From: Herbaspirillum rhizosphaerae_A
GTDB taxonomy: Bacteria > Pseudomonadota > Gammaproteobacteria > Burkholderiales > Burkholderiaceae_D
NCBI RefSeq assembly: GCF_046025915.1
Contig: NZ_JAQQFR010000010.1
Span: forward strand, 186,001 to 250,000
Direction: 5' to 3'
DNA: 64,000 nt
Part shown: positions 16,797 to 24,483 of the stretch, one piece after another
Layout: the number at the start of each line of letters is the position of its first letter
Position numbering within the stretch: the first letter of the stretch is position 1
Made by a program: the position numbers and the translations under genes
The notes under the pieces: model-generated
Told to the model about the DNA's origin: nothing
Seen by the model: only the letters and a program-made list of their open reading frames with translations
Database searches by the model: none

Positions 16797-17615
16797 GTGA
16801 AGAAAATCCTTCCATTCATGGATAGTTACGAGGCCAATGTGTCGAAATTCAGATCGTATTTTTCTTTATCGTCCCGGCCACTATTGATGGTCGCCTTGTT
16901 GCTGAGTATTCCCGCCTTCTATCTGGTGCTCAACAGCGATGCGCTGCCATATCGAGATACCGGACGATGGCTGTATGGTGCGGTGGCATTGCTTGCCGGT
17001 TTTGAATTGTGGCGGCACTACCAGGTGCCGCCTTTGAACACGAAACACAGGAGACTGGCTGCCGCGGACTTGCTGATAGTCTTTGGCGCTGTTGCCAGTG
17101 CGTGGCCATACGAGTCGTCGTGGCATTTTATGGAGTGGTTATTCAGACTGGCCTATTGTGCCGTCGTGTTCTTACGGCTGTCACTGTTGCTGGCGCGTTA
17201 TGTCGCACCGCACAGGCTGTCGCAGATCGGTGTTTTTGCCTTGTTTGTGTTGGCGATCGCAGGCGAAGGATTTTTATTGCTGGAGCCAAAAATCCATAGT
17301 TATGCGGACGGTGTCTGGCTGGCATTTCTGACCGTCGCTACGCTGGGATATGGCGACCTGGTCCCCTCCGTACCCGGATCCAGAGTCTTCGCCGTATTTA
17401 TTGTTCTATTGGGCTATGCCTTATTTTCTGTCTTCACCGCGAGTATTTCAGCAATTCTGGTAGGAGAAGACGAAAAGCGCCTTCGGCATGAACTGCATAT
17501 GGACACCCGGATGTTGCGTGCCGAGATTGCAGCGCTACGCAAGGAACTCAGAGAAGGGTTGCTGCAAGAGGGGCGTCGCAGCAACGGCGACAGCGTTCGC
17601 CAGGAAGAGGCTTAG
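16797..17615 (+). CDS. Six-TM potassium channel family protein
   Basis: A 272-residue membrane protein with about six helices and a pore loop. The selectivity filter TVATLGYGDLVP is the K+ channel signature and is followed by a last helix (RVFAVFIVLLGYALFSVF). The cytoplasmic tail (about 225-272) is a charged coiled coil with no RCK/TrkA domain. The start may be the GTG at 16797 or the ATG at 16818; neither has a clear ribosome-binding site. It converges with a Usp gene and shares a hairpin with it. Confidence 0.85.
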   Translation: MKKILPFMDSYEANVSKFRSYFSLSSRPLLMVALLLSIPAFYLVLNSDALPYRDTGRWLYGAVALLAGFELWRHYQVPPLNTKHRRLAAADLLIVFGAVASAWPYESSWHFMEWLFRLAYCAVVFLRLSLLLARYVAPHRLSQIGVFALFVLAIAGEGFLLLEPKIHSYADGVWLAFLTVATLGYGDLVPSVPGSRVFAVFIVLLGYALFSVFTASISAILVGEDEKRLRHELHMDTRMLRAEIAALRKELREGLLQEGRRSNGDSVRQEEA

Positions 17616-17641
17616 AACCGCCCAAGGTTTCAAGCCTCTTC
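17604..17641. terminator. Hairpin shared by convergent genes
   Basis: Perfect ten-base arms GAAGAGGCTT (17604-17613) and AAGCCTCTTC (17632-17641) flank an 18-base loop. The left arm overlaps the stop codon of the channel gene. The T-run is weak, so bidirectional termination is likely but not certain. Confidence 0.45.
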
Positions 17642-17655
17642 TCTGAACGGCAGCG

Positions 17656-18480
17656 TCAATGTGACAAGAGGACGGGTAGTGTCATCGTATTGAGAATCAG
17701 CGACGTCACACCTCCAAGCAATACTTCGCGGAAACGTGAGTGGCCATATCCACCCATGACCAGCAGATCGGCTCCTTTATCGGCGGCCAGAGATAGCAGG
17801 GCGTTGCCGACATCAAGCTCCGTATTTTCTTCCTCGATCTCGATTTTTACCCCATGACGCGCCAGGTATAGCCCTATGTCGGCCCCCGGTTGTTCACCAT
17901 GCGTGGCAAATCGTTGGGAGGGGTTGAAGATCGCGATGGTGACCTTCTCGGCGCGTTTGAGCATCGGCAACGCATTAGCGACTGCATGTGTGGCTTCCAT
18001 GCTGCCGTCCCAGGCAACCAGAATGTTACTGCCGGTGTTGCTGAATTTGCCCGCATAGGGAACTACCAGTACCGGTCTCGATGAGTTGAGCATGACGTAT
18101 TCAGGCAGATCGGAAATGTCGACGGCATCGGGTTCATTGAGATCCATCTGACTGACAACGACCAGATCGCTATAGCGTGCCTGCAGCGCAAGAGCACCTT
18201 GTGCATCATCTTCGCTGACACGTCGTTCGTAGGAATTCACTCCCATTTTTTTAACGATTTCTTCGAAATGATCAAGGCTGTGCTGTGCACGTTGCCGGAG
18301 CGTATCGATTACCGATGTCACGAACACCATGCCGTCCGGGTAGATGAAACGTGAGATGCCGGTAACGGCGACCCCGATAAGATGCGCATCGTGAGCAATC
18401 GCAATTTCTGCAGCAAGTTTGATGCGCTCGGCCGAACGGCGGGACTGGTCGACATAGACGAGGATAGTTTTATATGACAT
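17656..18480 (-). CDS. Tandem universal stress protein
   Basis: A 274-residue protein with two Usp-like halves, starting MSYKTILVYVDQS and then SNILVAWDGS at about 150. The C-terminal half ends GGYGHSRFREVLLGGVTS, where the usual ATP-binding G-(9x)-G-S/T pattern is altered (GG-V). The longer open frame upstream of 18480 crosses an FNR site and is not coding. It is transcribed leftward from the FNR site at 18571-18584, so it is probably induced when oxygen is low. Role: stress survival; mechanism unknown. Confidence 0.9.
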   Translation of the reverse strand: MSYKTILVYVDQSRRSAERIKLAAEIAIAHDAHLIGVAVTGISRFIYPDGMVFVTSVIDTLRQRAQHSLDHFEEIVKKMGVNSYERRVSEDDAQGALALQARYSDLVVVSQMDLNEPDAVDISDLPEYVMLNSSRPVLVVPYAGKFSNTGSNILVAWDGSMEATHAVANALPMLKRAEKVTIAIFNPSQRFATHGEQPGADIGLYLARHGVKIEIEEENTELDVGNALLSLAADKGADLLVMGGYGHSRFREVLLGGVTSLILNTMTLPVLLSH

Positions 18481-18570
18481 GAGTTCACCAGGAGGTTGTC
18501 GGTCAAAGTGTGCAAGTTTTTGCACTGAGGAAAACTGGCTCCAACATAGCATTTGAGGTGATGCCGGAGA

Positions 18571-18584
18571 TTGACATACATCAA
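18571..18584 (-). promoter_or_regulatory. FNR box, Usp promoter
   Basis: TTGAC-ATAC-ATCAA matches TTGAY-N4-RTCAA perfectly. Reading leftward, a -10-like TATGTT (complement of 18543-18548) gives a start near 18536, 41.5 bases from the box centre, the class II activation distance. Confidence 0.8.
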
Positions 18585-18688
18585 GCGCCTTAGCGGTTTC
18601 TTGCCGTATCCATTGCCTGCTTTGGCATCCTTCTACCCGGATCAAAGCTGTTTTTAATCCCTTATTTATGCTGCGGATTGTCATCCTT

Positions 18689-18702
18689 TTGACGTGGATC
18701 AA
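18689..18702 (+). promoter_or_regulatory. FNR box, hemerythrin/phasin-side promoter
   Basis: TTGAC-GTGG-ATCAA is a perfect match. A -10-like TACAGT at 18724-18729 places the start near 18737, after the ATG of the phaB remnant. The remnant would therefore serve as untranslated leader for the hemerythrin gene. Confidence 0.75.
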
Positions 18703-18714
18703 ATATAAAAAGCA

Positions 18715-18957
18715 ATGCCGTACTACAGTCGACCTATGCTGATCGCACATTTTCAATTTGCCTTGAGGATCGAAGATCTGGATACGGTCGCCGCCGTGCC
18801 TAAAGACGTACTGGAGAAAATCGTCGCCGGCATTCCGGTCGGCCATCTTGGCAGCGGCAGTGATATTGCGCGGTTGGTCTTGTTTCTTGCGGATGATGCG
18901 GCAGGTTTCATCACGGGCGCTACGCTTGACATCAACGGCGGTCAATTCATGGCCTGA
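18715..18957 (+). pseudogene. Acetoacetyl-CoA reductase (PhaB-like) remnant, C-terminal end only
   Basis: From about 18778 the frame reads TVAAVPKDVLEKIVAGIPVG and ends AGFITGATLDINGGQFMA, which is the typical C terminus of PhaB-type short-chain dehydrogenases. About 60 residues of the normal 245 or so are left; the Rossmann nucleotide-binding region and the SYK catalytic part are absent. The first 20 codons do not resemble the family. It lies directly after an FNR promoter and before the hemerythrin gene in a PHA-related cluster, so a deletion probably removed most of a phaB copy. It is unlikely to make an active enzyme. Confidence 0.75.
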
Positions 18958-19001
18958 CGTCGCGCGCATCAGGTCAGAAATAATGTATGCAGGAGCAATA
19001 G

Positions 19002-19424
19002 ATGAAAACACTTACATGGTCACCGCAGATGTCTTTAGGCATCGTTGAAATGGACAATGCTCACAAAGAATTGATTGAGGAATTGACCGAGATCATGGTC
19101 GCGCCCGATCACGAATTTGTGACGTGTTTGCTGCGCATAGTGGAGTTGCTGGAAACCGATTTTCGGGAAGAAGAGACGCTGATGGAGAAAATGAACTATC
19201 CCGCATTGCGGGAGCATCGCGCAGAGCATGCGGATTTACTGAGTACCTTGCATCACGTGGTTCCCAAGGCAATGAACGGTGAGTATGTGTTGCCCCGGCA
19301 AGTACTTGGCATGCTGCCTCAATGGTTTTTAAATCATTTGATAAGAATGGACGCCGAGCTGGTTAAAGCGCTTAGCAAGTGCGGGGCCAAGCCGAGCATC
19401 CATGCGCAGGCATCGGTGCCGTAA
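19002..19424 (+). CDS. Bacteriohemerythrin-type protein
   Basis: A 140-residue single-domain hemerythrin. Iron ligands can be placed in DNAHKEL, FREEETLMEKMNYPALREH, RAEHADLL and the C-terminal NHLIRMD (H-x4-D). Such proteins bind O2 at a di-iron site and may store or sense oxygen. It is 44 bases after the phaB remnant and 84 bases before the phasin start, probably on the transcript from the FNR promoter at 18689-18702. Low-oxygen expression would fit an oxygen-binding role. Confidence 0.9.
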   Translation: MKTLTWSPQMSLGIVEMDNAHKELIEELTEIMVAPDHEFVTCLLRIVELLETDFREEETLMEKMNYPALREHRAEHADLLSTLHHVVPKAMNGEYVLPRQVLGMLPQWFLNHLIRMDAELVKALSKCGAKPSIHAQASVP

Positions 19425-19508
19425 AGGCGACATGTTGCGTTGATTTTCGAAATTTTTCGTTGTTTGAATCAGGTCTCTGACACTGAGCCTGTTAGCCAAG
19501 GAGTTGTT

Positions 19509-20081
19509 ATGTTCTCGTTCCCTTCGATGCAAAATCCCGACGAAGTCAGGCGCATGTTCAATGCAGAGTTTCGTTTGTATAACTCTGTCATTACAAATGC
19601 CGTCGACGTCGCATTCAGAATCGCTGATTTGAATCTGTGCGTTCTGAAGCAAACCGCCGCCGGTTGGTCAGAAAAATCGGCCAAAATTGGACTGGCGGAA
19701 GGTAAAACCATGCCAGAATGGCTCGACGCGAGCCATCTCAAAAAGGATGTTGAAAACTTGACGACCTATGGGCAGCAAGTCAGCAAGCTGATGCTGGACT
19801 TGCAGGGGGAGCTGGTAAAAGTAGCGCAGCAGCGCGCCTCGCAGACGCTGAGTGCAAATACTGCAACCGGCGCCAATCAGCCGTCTGCGCAGTCCCTCGT
19901 GCCAGCAAGCGGGGCTTCTGCCATGGCGTTTATTCAGAACATGGTTGAGCAAGCTAGCAAGGGATACACGCAATGGGCCAGTACTGCACTGAGTGCGATG
20001 GATGCGGTTGAGAGCGAGGCAGCTCACGCTGACGGCGCAAAGAATGTGGCACAGGCAACAAAGACGCGTACGCGCAAATAA
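19509..20081 (+). CDS. Phasin family protein
   Basis: A 190-residue protein with phasin features: NPDEVRRMFNAEF near the start, a long amphipathic helical region, then an Ala/Ser-rich stretch and a Lys/Arg-rich tail (TKTRTRK). AAGGAG lies six bases before the ATG at 19509, which decides the start against upstream in-frame codons. Phasins coat polyhydroxyalkanoate granules and can also act as stress chaperones. It fits with the PHA synthase gene 13 kb to the right. A strong terminator follows. Confidence 0.85.
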   Translation: MFSFPSMQNPDEVRRMFNAEFRLYNSVITNAVDVAFRIADLNLCVLKQTAAGWSEKSAKIGLAEGKTMPEWLDASHLKKDVENLTTYGQQVSKLMLDLQGELVKVAQQRASQTLSANTATGANQPSAQSLVPASGASAMAFIQNMVEQASKGYTQWASTALSAMDAVESEAAHADGAKNVAQATKTRTRK

Positions 20082-20115
20082 GCCCCAAGACATCGTCGAT
20101 TTGAGGTCTGGCCCG

Positions 20116-20150
20116 ACAGCATCGACTGAATTTCTCGTCGATGCTGTTTT
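20116..20150 (+). terminator. Rho-independent terminator after the phasin gene
   Basis: Perfect arms ACAGCATCGAC (20116-20126) and GTCGATGCTGT (20137-20147) form an eleven-base stem with a ten-base loop, followed by T residues. It ends the hemerythrin-phasin transcript ahead of the convergent Usp gene. Confidence 0.85.
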
Positions 20151-20179
20151 TACTGTCTCTTATTGCGCCTGCTTCTTTC

Positions 20180-20653
20180 TTATACGGTTGCGCGATGGGG
20201 CGCATTGCCGGAGGACCTGACTAGTAGTACCGGCACAGGCGATGTTCGTGCAACCTGCTCAGCGTCGCTTCCCATGAGAAAACGGCGAACGCCGCGACGG
20301 CCATGTGTTCCGATCACAATAACATCAGCCTTCCAGGTCGCTGCCCGTTCAACGATGACATCTGCAATGTGCGCGCCCATGGCTTCCTTGATTTCGGTCT
20401 CAACAGCTATTCCTGATTTTTCCATCTCGGTACGTGTGCGAGTCAGTAGTTCCTCAGCTTCCTTCAATGCGAGAGGCCTGGTTGTCGTGACGTAGACATC
20501 CGGCTCCTCGAAACCATTGCTCAGCGTTGTCATATCGAGGACATGCAGCAAGCGTACACGCGCTTTGCATAGCATTGCCAGCCGGCACGCTTCCTTGACT
20601 GCAGATTCGGCGGTGTTGCTGCCATCGATGGGGACGAGAATGGTCTTGTACAT
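20180..20653 (-). CDS. Universal stress protein, UspA family (ATP-binding type)
   Basis: A 157-residue single-domain Usp. It starts MYKTILVPIDGSNTAESAV and ends GTHGRRGVRRFLMGSDAEQV, an intact G-x2-G-(9x)-G-S nucleotide-binding motif. AGGAG lies upstream of the ATG at 20653. It follows ackA after 29 bases and is probably the last gene of the long efflux-pta-ackA operon. Likely cytoplasmic and induced with that operon. Confidence 0.92.
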   Translation of the reverse strand: MYKTILVPIDGSNTAESAVKEACRLAMLCKARVRLLHVLDMTTLSNGFEEPDVYVTTTRPLALKEAEELLTRTRTEMEKSGIAVETEIKEAMGAHIADVIVERAATWKADVIVIGTHGRRGVRRFLMGSDAEQVARTSPVPVLLVRSSGNAPHRATV

Positions 20654-20682
20654 GATGAGCTCCTGGTGAGATAAGTCCTTGA

Positions 20683-21885
20683 TCAGACTGCTTGAAAGTG
20701 AATGGATATTGCCGCCAAGAGCGGCTGTGCCAGGCTGGCGGCCATCCACTCTTCGTTGGTTGGTTCCACAGCCACAGCGACGTTGCTCTGCGGGGATGAA
20801 ATCAAGGGTAAGTTGCTTTGATTGCACTGCGGATCCAGCTTCAACCCGAGAAACGACAGGCCCTTGCAGATCCGGTTTCGAAGTTCGGCATGGTGTTCGC
20901 CGATGCCGGCGGTAAAGACCAACATGTCGAGGCCGCCCATTACTGCCGTCAGTGCGCCGACTTCGCGGACAATCCGACGCACATACAGCGCCAGCGCATC
21001 GAACGCGCGTGGATTGTCGGACTCCGCAGAGATCAACTCACGCGGATCGGACGACATGCCGGAGACGCCCAGTAAGCCGGACTCGTGATAAAGAAGGTGA
21101 CCAAGCTGTTGCGAAGAGAGGTGCTTTGCCTCCATCAGATACAGCAATACACCGGGATCCAAAGATCCGCACCTGGTCCCCATCATCAGGCCGTCCAGGG
21201 CAGAAAACCCCATGGTGGTTGCAACACTACGCAGGTTCTGCATGGCGCACAGGCTCGCACCGCTCCCCAGATGCGCGACAATGATATTGCCGCGAGCGGC
21301 ATCGCCATAACGTTCAGCCAATGCTACAGACATGTACTCGTACGATAGTCCGTGAAAGCCGTAGCGTTGTATCCCGCTTTCCCAGGCGGAGTAGGGAATC
21401 GGCAGCATTTTCTCGACACGGGGCAAGGTGTGATGAAAAGCCGTGTCAAAGCAGGCAATCTGTATCAGGCCCGGCCGTGCGTCCAGCAAGCTCTCGATGG
21501 CCTCCAGCGAGAAAGGCTGATGCAGCGGCGCCAGAGGAATGTAACTGCGCAAGTCTGCAAGAACCTGATGATCAATTCGTGCAGGTGAAAAATACTTTGC
21601 ACCCCCATGCACAACGCGATGTATGACGGCAATGAGGCGACTGCTGCCCAATCTGTTGACGGTATAGTCCCGAATGCGTTGCAGGGCCGCATGATAAGGC
21701 GCAGCCGTATCGACGGTCAGCGTCTCGGTTGCCTGACCCGATACCGAGAACGTTGGCGTCGCTCCGGTAATTCCATCAGCCTTGCCGCTCCAGAGTGGCG
21801 TTCGCTGTAGCGGTAGAGGCATATTGAAGAGTGCAAATTTTATGCTTGATGAACCGCAGTTCAATACCAGGACGCAATCGTTCAT
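20683..21885 (-). CDS. ackA: Acetate kinase
   Basis: A 400-residue acetate/propionate kinase of normal length: VLNCGSSSIKFALF at the N terminus, HRVVHGG, CFDTAFHHTLP, YGFHGLSYEYM, AHLGSGASLCA and FTAGIGEH. It makes acetate and ATP from acetyl phosphate and ADP. Its ATG overlaps the stop of the MaoC-phosphotransacetylase gene (ATGA), so the two enzymes of the acetate pathway are coupled. The context suggests substrate-level ATP formation under oxygen limitation. Confidence 0.95.
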   Translation of the reverse strand: MNDCVLVLNCGSSSIKFALFNMPLPLQRTPLWSGKADGITGATPTFSVSGQATETLTVDTAAPYHAALQRIRDYTVNRLGSSRLIAVIHRVVHGGAKYFSPARIDHQVLADLRSYIPLAPLHQPFSLEAIESLLDARPGLIQIACFDTAFHHTLPRVEKMLPIPYSAWESGIQRYGFHGLSYEYMSVALAERYGDAARGNIIVAHLGSGASLCAMQNLRSVATTMGFSALDGLMMGTRCGSLDPGVLLYLMEAKHLSSQQLGHLLYHESGLLGVSGMSSDPRELISAESDNPRAFDALALYVRRIVREVGALTAVMGGLDMLVFTAGIGEHHAELRNRICKGLSFLGLKLDPQCNQSNLPLISSPQSNVAVAVEPTNEEWMAASLAQPLLAAISIHFQAV

Positions 21886-23285
21886 GTCTGGTCCTGTTTA
21901 TGGTTGGCCAGTAGCAGCGCAATCGCGCAGGACGCAATGCGTGATTCGCGCGAATCCGCCCGGCTGGTCAATATGATCGGCACGCGAGCGCCGAGCACGA
22001 TACCGGCGCTCGCGGCGCCGCCCAGATATTCAAGTTGCTTGGCCAGCATGTTGCCACTCTCCAGATCCGGCACGACAAGGATGTCGGCGCGTCCTGCGAC
22101 TTCGGAGGTAATGCCCTTGATACGCGCCGCGGCGATGGATACCGCGTTGTCGAATGCGAGAGGACCATCAAGAATGGCGCCGCTGATTTGTCCCCGATCG
22201 GCCATCTTGCATAACGCGGCGGCATCCAGCGTAGCTGCCATTCGGGGATTGATGGTTTCTACCGCAGCGAGAATGGCAACGCGCGGCTGTTGTACGCCGA
22301 TGGCCTGCGCAAGTCCGATGGCGTTGCGAATGATGTCCGCTTTTTCTTCCAGATTCGGCGCTATATTGATGGCGGCATCGGTGATGATGAAAGGGCGCGG
22401 ATAGCTGGGTGTCTGCATCAGGAAGCAATGGCTCAGGCGTCTTCCGGTGCGCAGAGCAGGGCTGGCCAGCACCGCCGACATCAGTTCATCGGTATGAAGG
22501 CTTCCCTTCATCAATGCGCCGACCTCACCGTTTGCAGCCATCTCAACAGCGCGCGCCGCGGCGGCGTGGCTATGCGCCACGTCTTCAATGCGCAGCGCCG
22601 AGATATCCAGGCTGTTGCTGTCAGCAATGGCTTGCAACTTGGCAAGTGGCGCGACGAGAATCGGAACGATGATGCCGGCGGCTTGTGCGTCAAGTGCCGC
22701 AGACAGGCTGAGGAAGTCGCAAGGATGTATCACCGCAGTTGCCACCGCGCCCATTGGGCGAACATGATCGAGCAATCTGATCAGGCCGTTGTCTCCGGTC
22801 GACAGGCGAACCTCAGGCAATGTACTGCGCGGCATGGAGATGCGTTCCGTGGGGGCGATTACCTCCGCCACACCTTCGATCACGATGACGCCGTTCTGAT
22901 TGAGGCATGAGCATGCCAGTGTGAGACGTTTCTTTGCTTCATCACGTTCAGTCACGCGTACGCTGATGGTCAGCGTGTCACCGATGCGTGCCGGCGCCTT
23001 GAAACTCAAGGTCTGACCGAGATAGATCGTTCCAGGCCCTGGCAGGCGCGTGCCGATAACCGCTGATATCAGCGCGCCACCGAGCATGCCATGCGCGATG
23101 ACACCATGAAAGCGAGTGGACGACGCGAACTCTGCATCCAGATGTTGGGGATTGACGTCTCCCGAGAGGATCGCAAATAACTGAATGTCTTGCGCTGTTA
23201 GCGTCCTTTCGATGGAAGCGCTGTCGCCCAGTGATATTTCATCGAAAATGCGATTTTGAACTACACATAGATCGTTGTTACCCAT
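21882..23285 (-). CDS. Bifunctional MaoC-like hydratase / phosphate acetyl- or butyryltransferase
   Basis: A 467-residue fusion. Residues 15-140 are a MaoC hot-dog domain (FAILSGDVNPQHLD then FHGVIAHGMLGGALI). Residues 165-460 are a PTA/PTB domain (GALMKGSLHTDELM, RPFIITDAAINIAPN, VVPDLESGNMLAKQL). Such fusions are annotated as enoyl-CoA hydratase/phosphate acetyltransferase. The ATG at 23285 has GGAGG upstream. It sits between the ABC permease gene and ackA in one direction. The MaoC part could link acyl-CoA or PHA metabolism to acyl phosphate formation; this is inferred. Confidence 0.92.
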   Translation of the reverse strand: MGNNDLCVVQNRIFDEISLGDSASIERTLTAQDIQLFAILSGDVNPQHLDAEFASSTRFHGVIAHGMLGGALISAVIGTRLPGPGTIYLGQTLSFKAPARIGDTLTISVRVTERDEAKKRLTLACSCLNQNGVIVIEGVAEVIAPTERISMPRSTLPEVRLSTGDNGLIRLLDHVRPMGAVATAVIHPCDFLSLSAALDAQAAGIIVPILVAPLAKLQAIADSNSLDISALRIEDVAHSHAAAARAVEMAANGEVGALMKGSLHTDELMSAVLASPALRTGRRLSHCFLMQTPSYPRPFIITDAAINIAPNLEEKADIIRNAIGLAQAIGVQQPRVAILAAVETINPRMAATLDAAALCKMADRGQISGAILDGPLAFDNAVSIAAARIKGITSEVAGRADILVVPDLESGNMLAKQLEYLGGAASAGIVLGARVPIILTSRADSRESRIASCAIALLLANHKQDQT

Positions 23286-23339
23286 GATGCCTCCGGCTAT
23301 GAAGTGCCTGTTCGGGAAAAAATAGTAATGAAAGAACAC

Positions 23340-24482
23340 TCAGGCCATTTGCCCGATGGTCTTTCGAAAACGTGCCAAGGAAGCGAAGAACAAAATCATT
23401 CCGATTACCGCGATCGCAAGCATTTGCGGCCAAATGACGCTGATTCCTGCACCTCGGTACAGGATCGCCTGTGCGGCGGACACGAAATGCGTCGTTGGTG
23501 CCGCGAGCATCACGTCTTGTACGAACACCGGCATGCTTTCTCGGGGTGTCGATCCTCCCGAGAGCAATTGCAGCGGCAGCAATACCAGCACCAGCAGCAT
23601 GCCGAACTGAGGCATGCTGCGCGCCAGCATCGCCATAAAAATGCCCATCGAGGTCGTCGCGAATAGATGCAGTGCCGCTACCAGCAGGAACAGCAAGATT
23701 GAGCCTTGAATCGGCACCCGCAAGGCGCCTTGAACGATAACGAGAAGCGCCGCTGCAGCAGCTAACAGAACTATCAGCCCCATGGACCATACTTTGGCGA
23801 GCATGATTTCCAGGGGAGTCACCGGCATGACGAGCAGATGCTCGATGGTGCCGTGTTCGCGCTCACGGATGAGTGCGGCGCCAGTCAGGATGATGGACAA
23901 CATGGTGACGTTATTGATGATCTCCATGATCGAACCGAACCAGGCCCGTTCGAGATTGGAATTGAAGCGGGTGTGCAGTACCAGATCGACAGCGACGGGC
24001 GCGGTTCCGCGATAGCGTTGCAGGAATTCGGAAACCTCGGCATTGATGATGTCGAGAATATAGGAATTACCGGTAAATGCCTGGCTCATGCGCGTGGCAT
24101 CAACGTTCAGCTGCATCGCTGGTGAGCGGCCCGCCAGCACGTCGCGTTGAAAATCAGGCGGGATATCGAGCACAAAGGTGTAGTCGCCATTGTCCATGCC
24201 GACATCCATCTGGCTCAGAGAAATCATCTCCGGTGTTTTGAAATAAGGCGGATAGAAACTGGCAGCGATGCGCGCCGACAGTGGCGACCCGTCTTCGTCA
24301 ACAATAGCAATTGCCGCATTGTGCAGACTGTCCGGCATGGCTGTTGCCGCCACATAGATAGAGATGCTAAAGGTATAGACGATCAGCACCAGCATGGCTG
24401 GATCGCGCGCCAGGCTCCACAGTTCCTTGATGCCAAGGCGAGCGATATTGGTGGCGGTGCGCAAGGATAGATAGCGTTGCAT
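23340..24482 (-). CDS. ABC-2 type transporter permease (YhhJ-like)
   Basis: A 380-residue ABC-2 permease with an N-terminal membrane helix, a large extracytoplasmic domain (about 55-175) and five or more C-terminal helices. The motif GAALIREREHGTIEHLLVMPVTPLEI is typical of the YhhJ/YadH group. It starts one base after the stop of the fused ATPase-permease gene, so the two subunits are co-made. With the HlyD-like and outer-membrane genes it should form an export system; the substrate is unknown. Confidence 0.9.
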   Translation of the reverse strand: MQRYLSLRTATNIARLGIKELWSLARDPAMLVLIVYTFSISIYVAATAMPDSLHNAAIAIVDEDGSPLSARIAASFYPPYFKTPEMISLSQMDVGMDNGDYTFVLDIPPDFQRDVLAGRSPAMQLNVDATRMSQAFTGNSYILDIINAEVSEFLQRYRGTAPVAVDLVLHTRFNSNLERAWFGSIMEIINNVTMLSIILTGAALIREREHGTIEHLLVMPVTPLEIMLAKVWSMGLIVLLAAAAALLVIVQGALRVPIQGSILLFLLVAALHLFATTSMGIFMAMLARSMPQFGMLLVLVLLPLQLLSGGSTPRESMPVFVQDVMLAAPTTHFVSAAQAILYRGAGISVIWPQMLAIAVIGMILFFASLARFRKTIGQMA

Positions 24483-24483
24483 C

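Noticed and set aside
18481..19011. Extension of the tandem Usp gene to 19011
   Set aside because: The added region contains FNR sites, promoter elements and the complement of the phaB remnant; the Usp fold starts at 18480.
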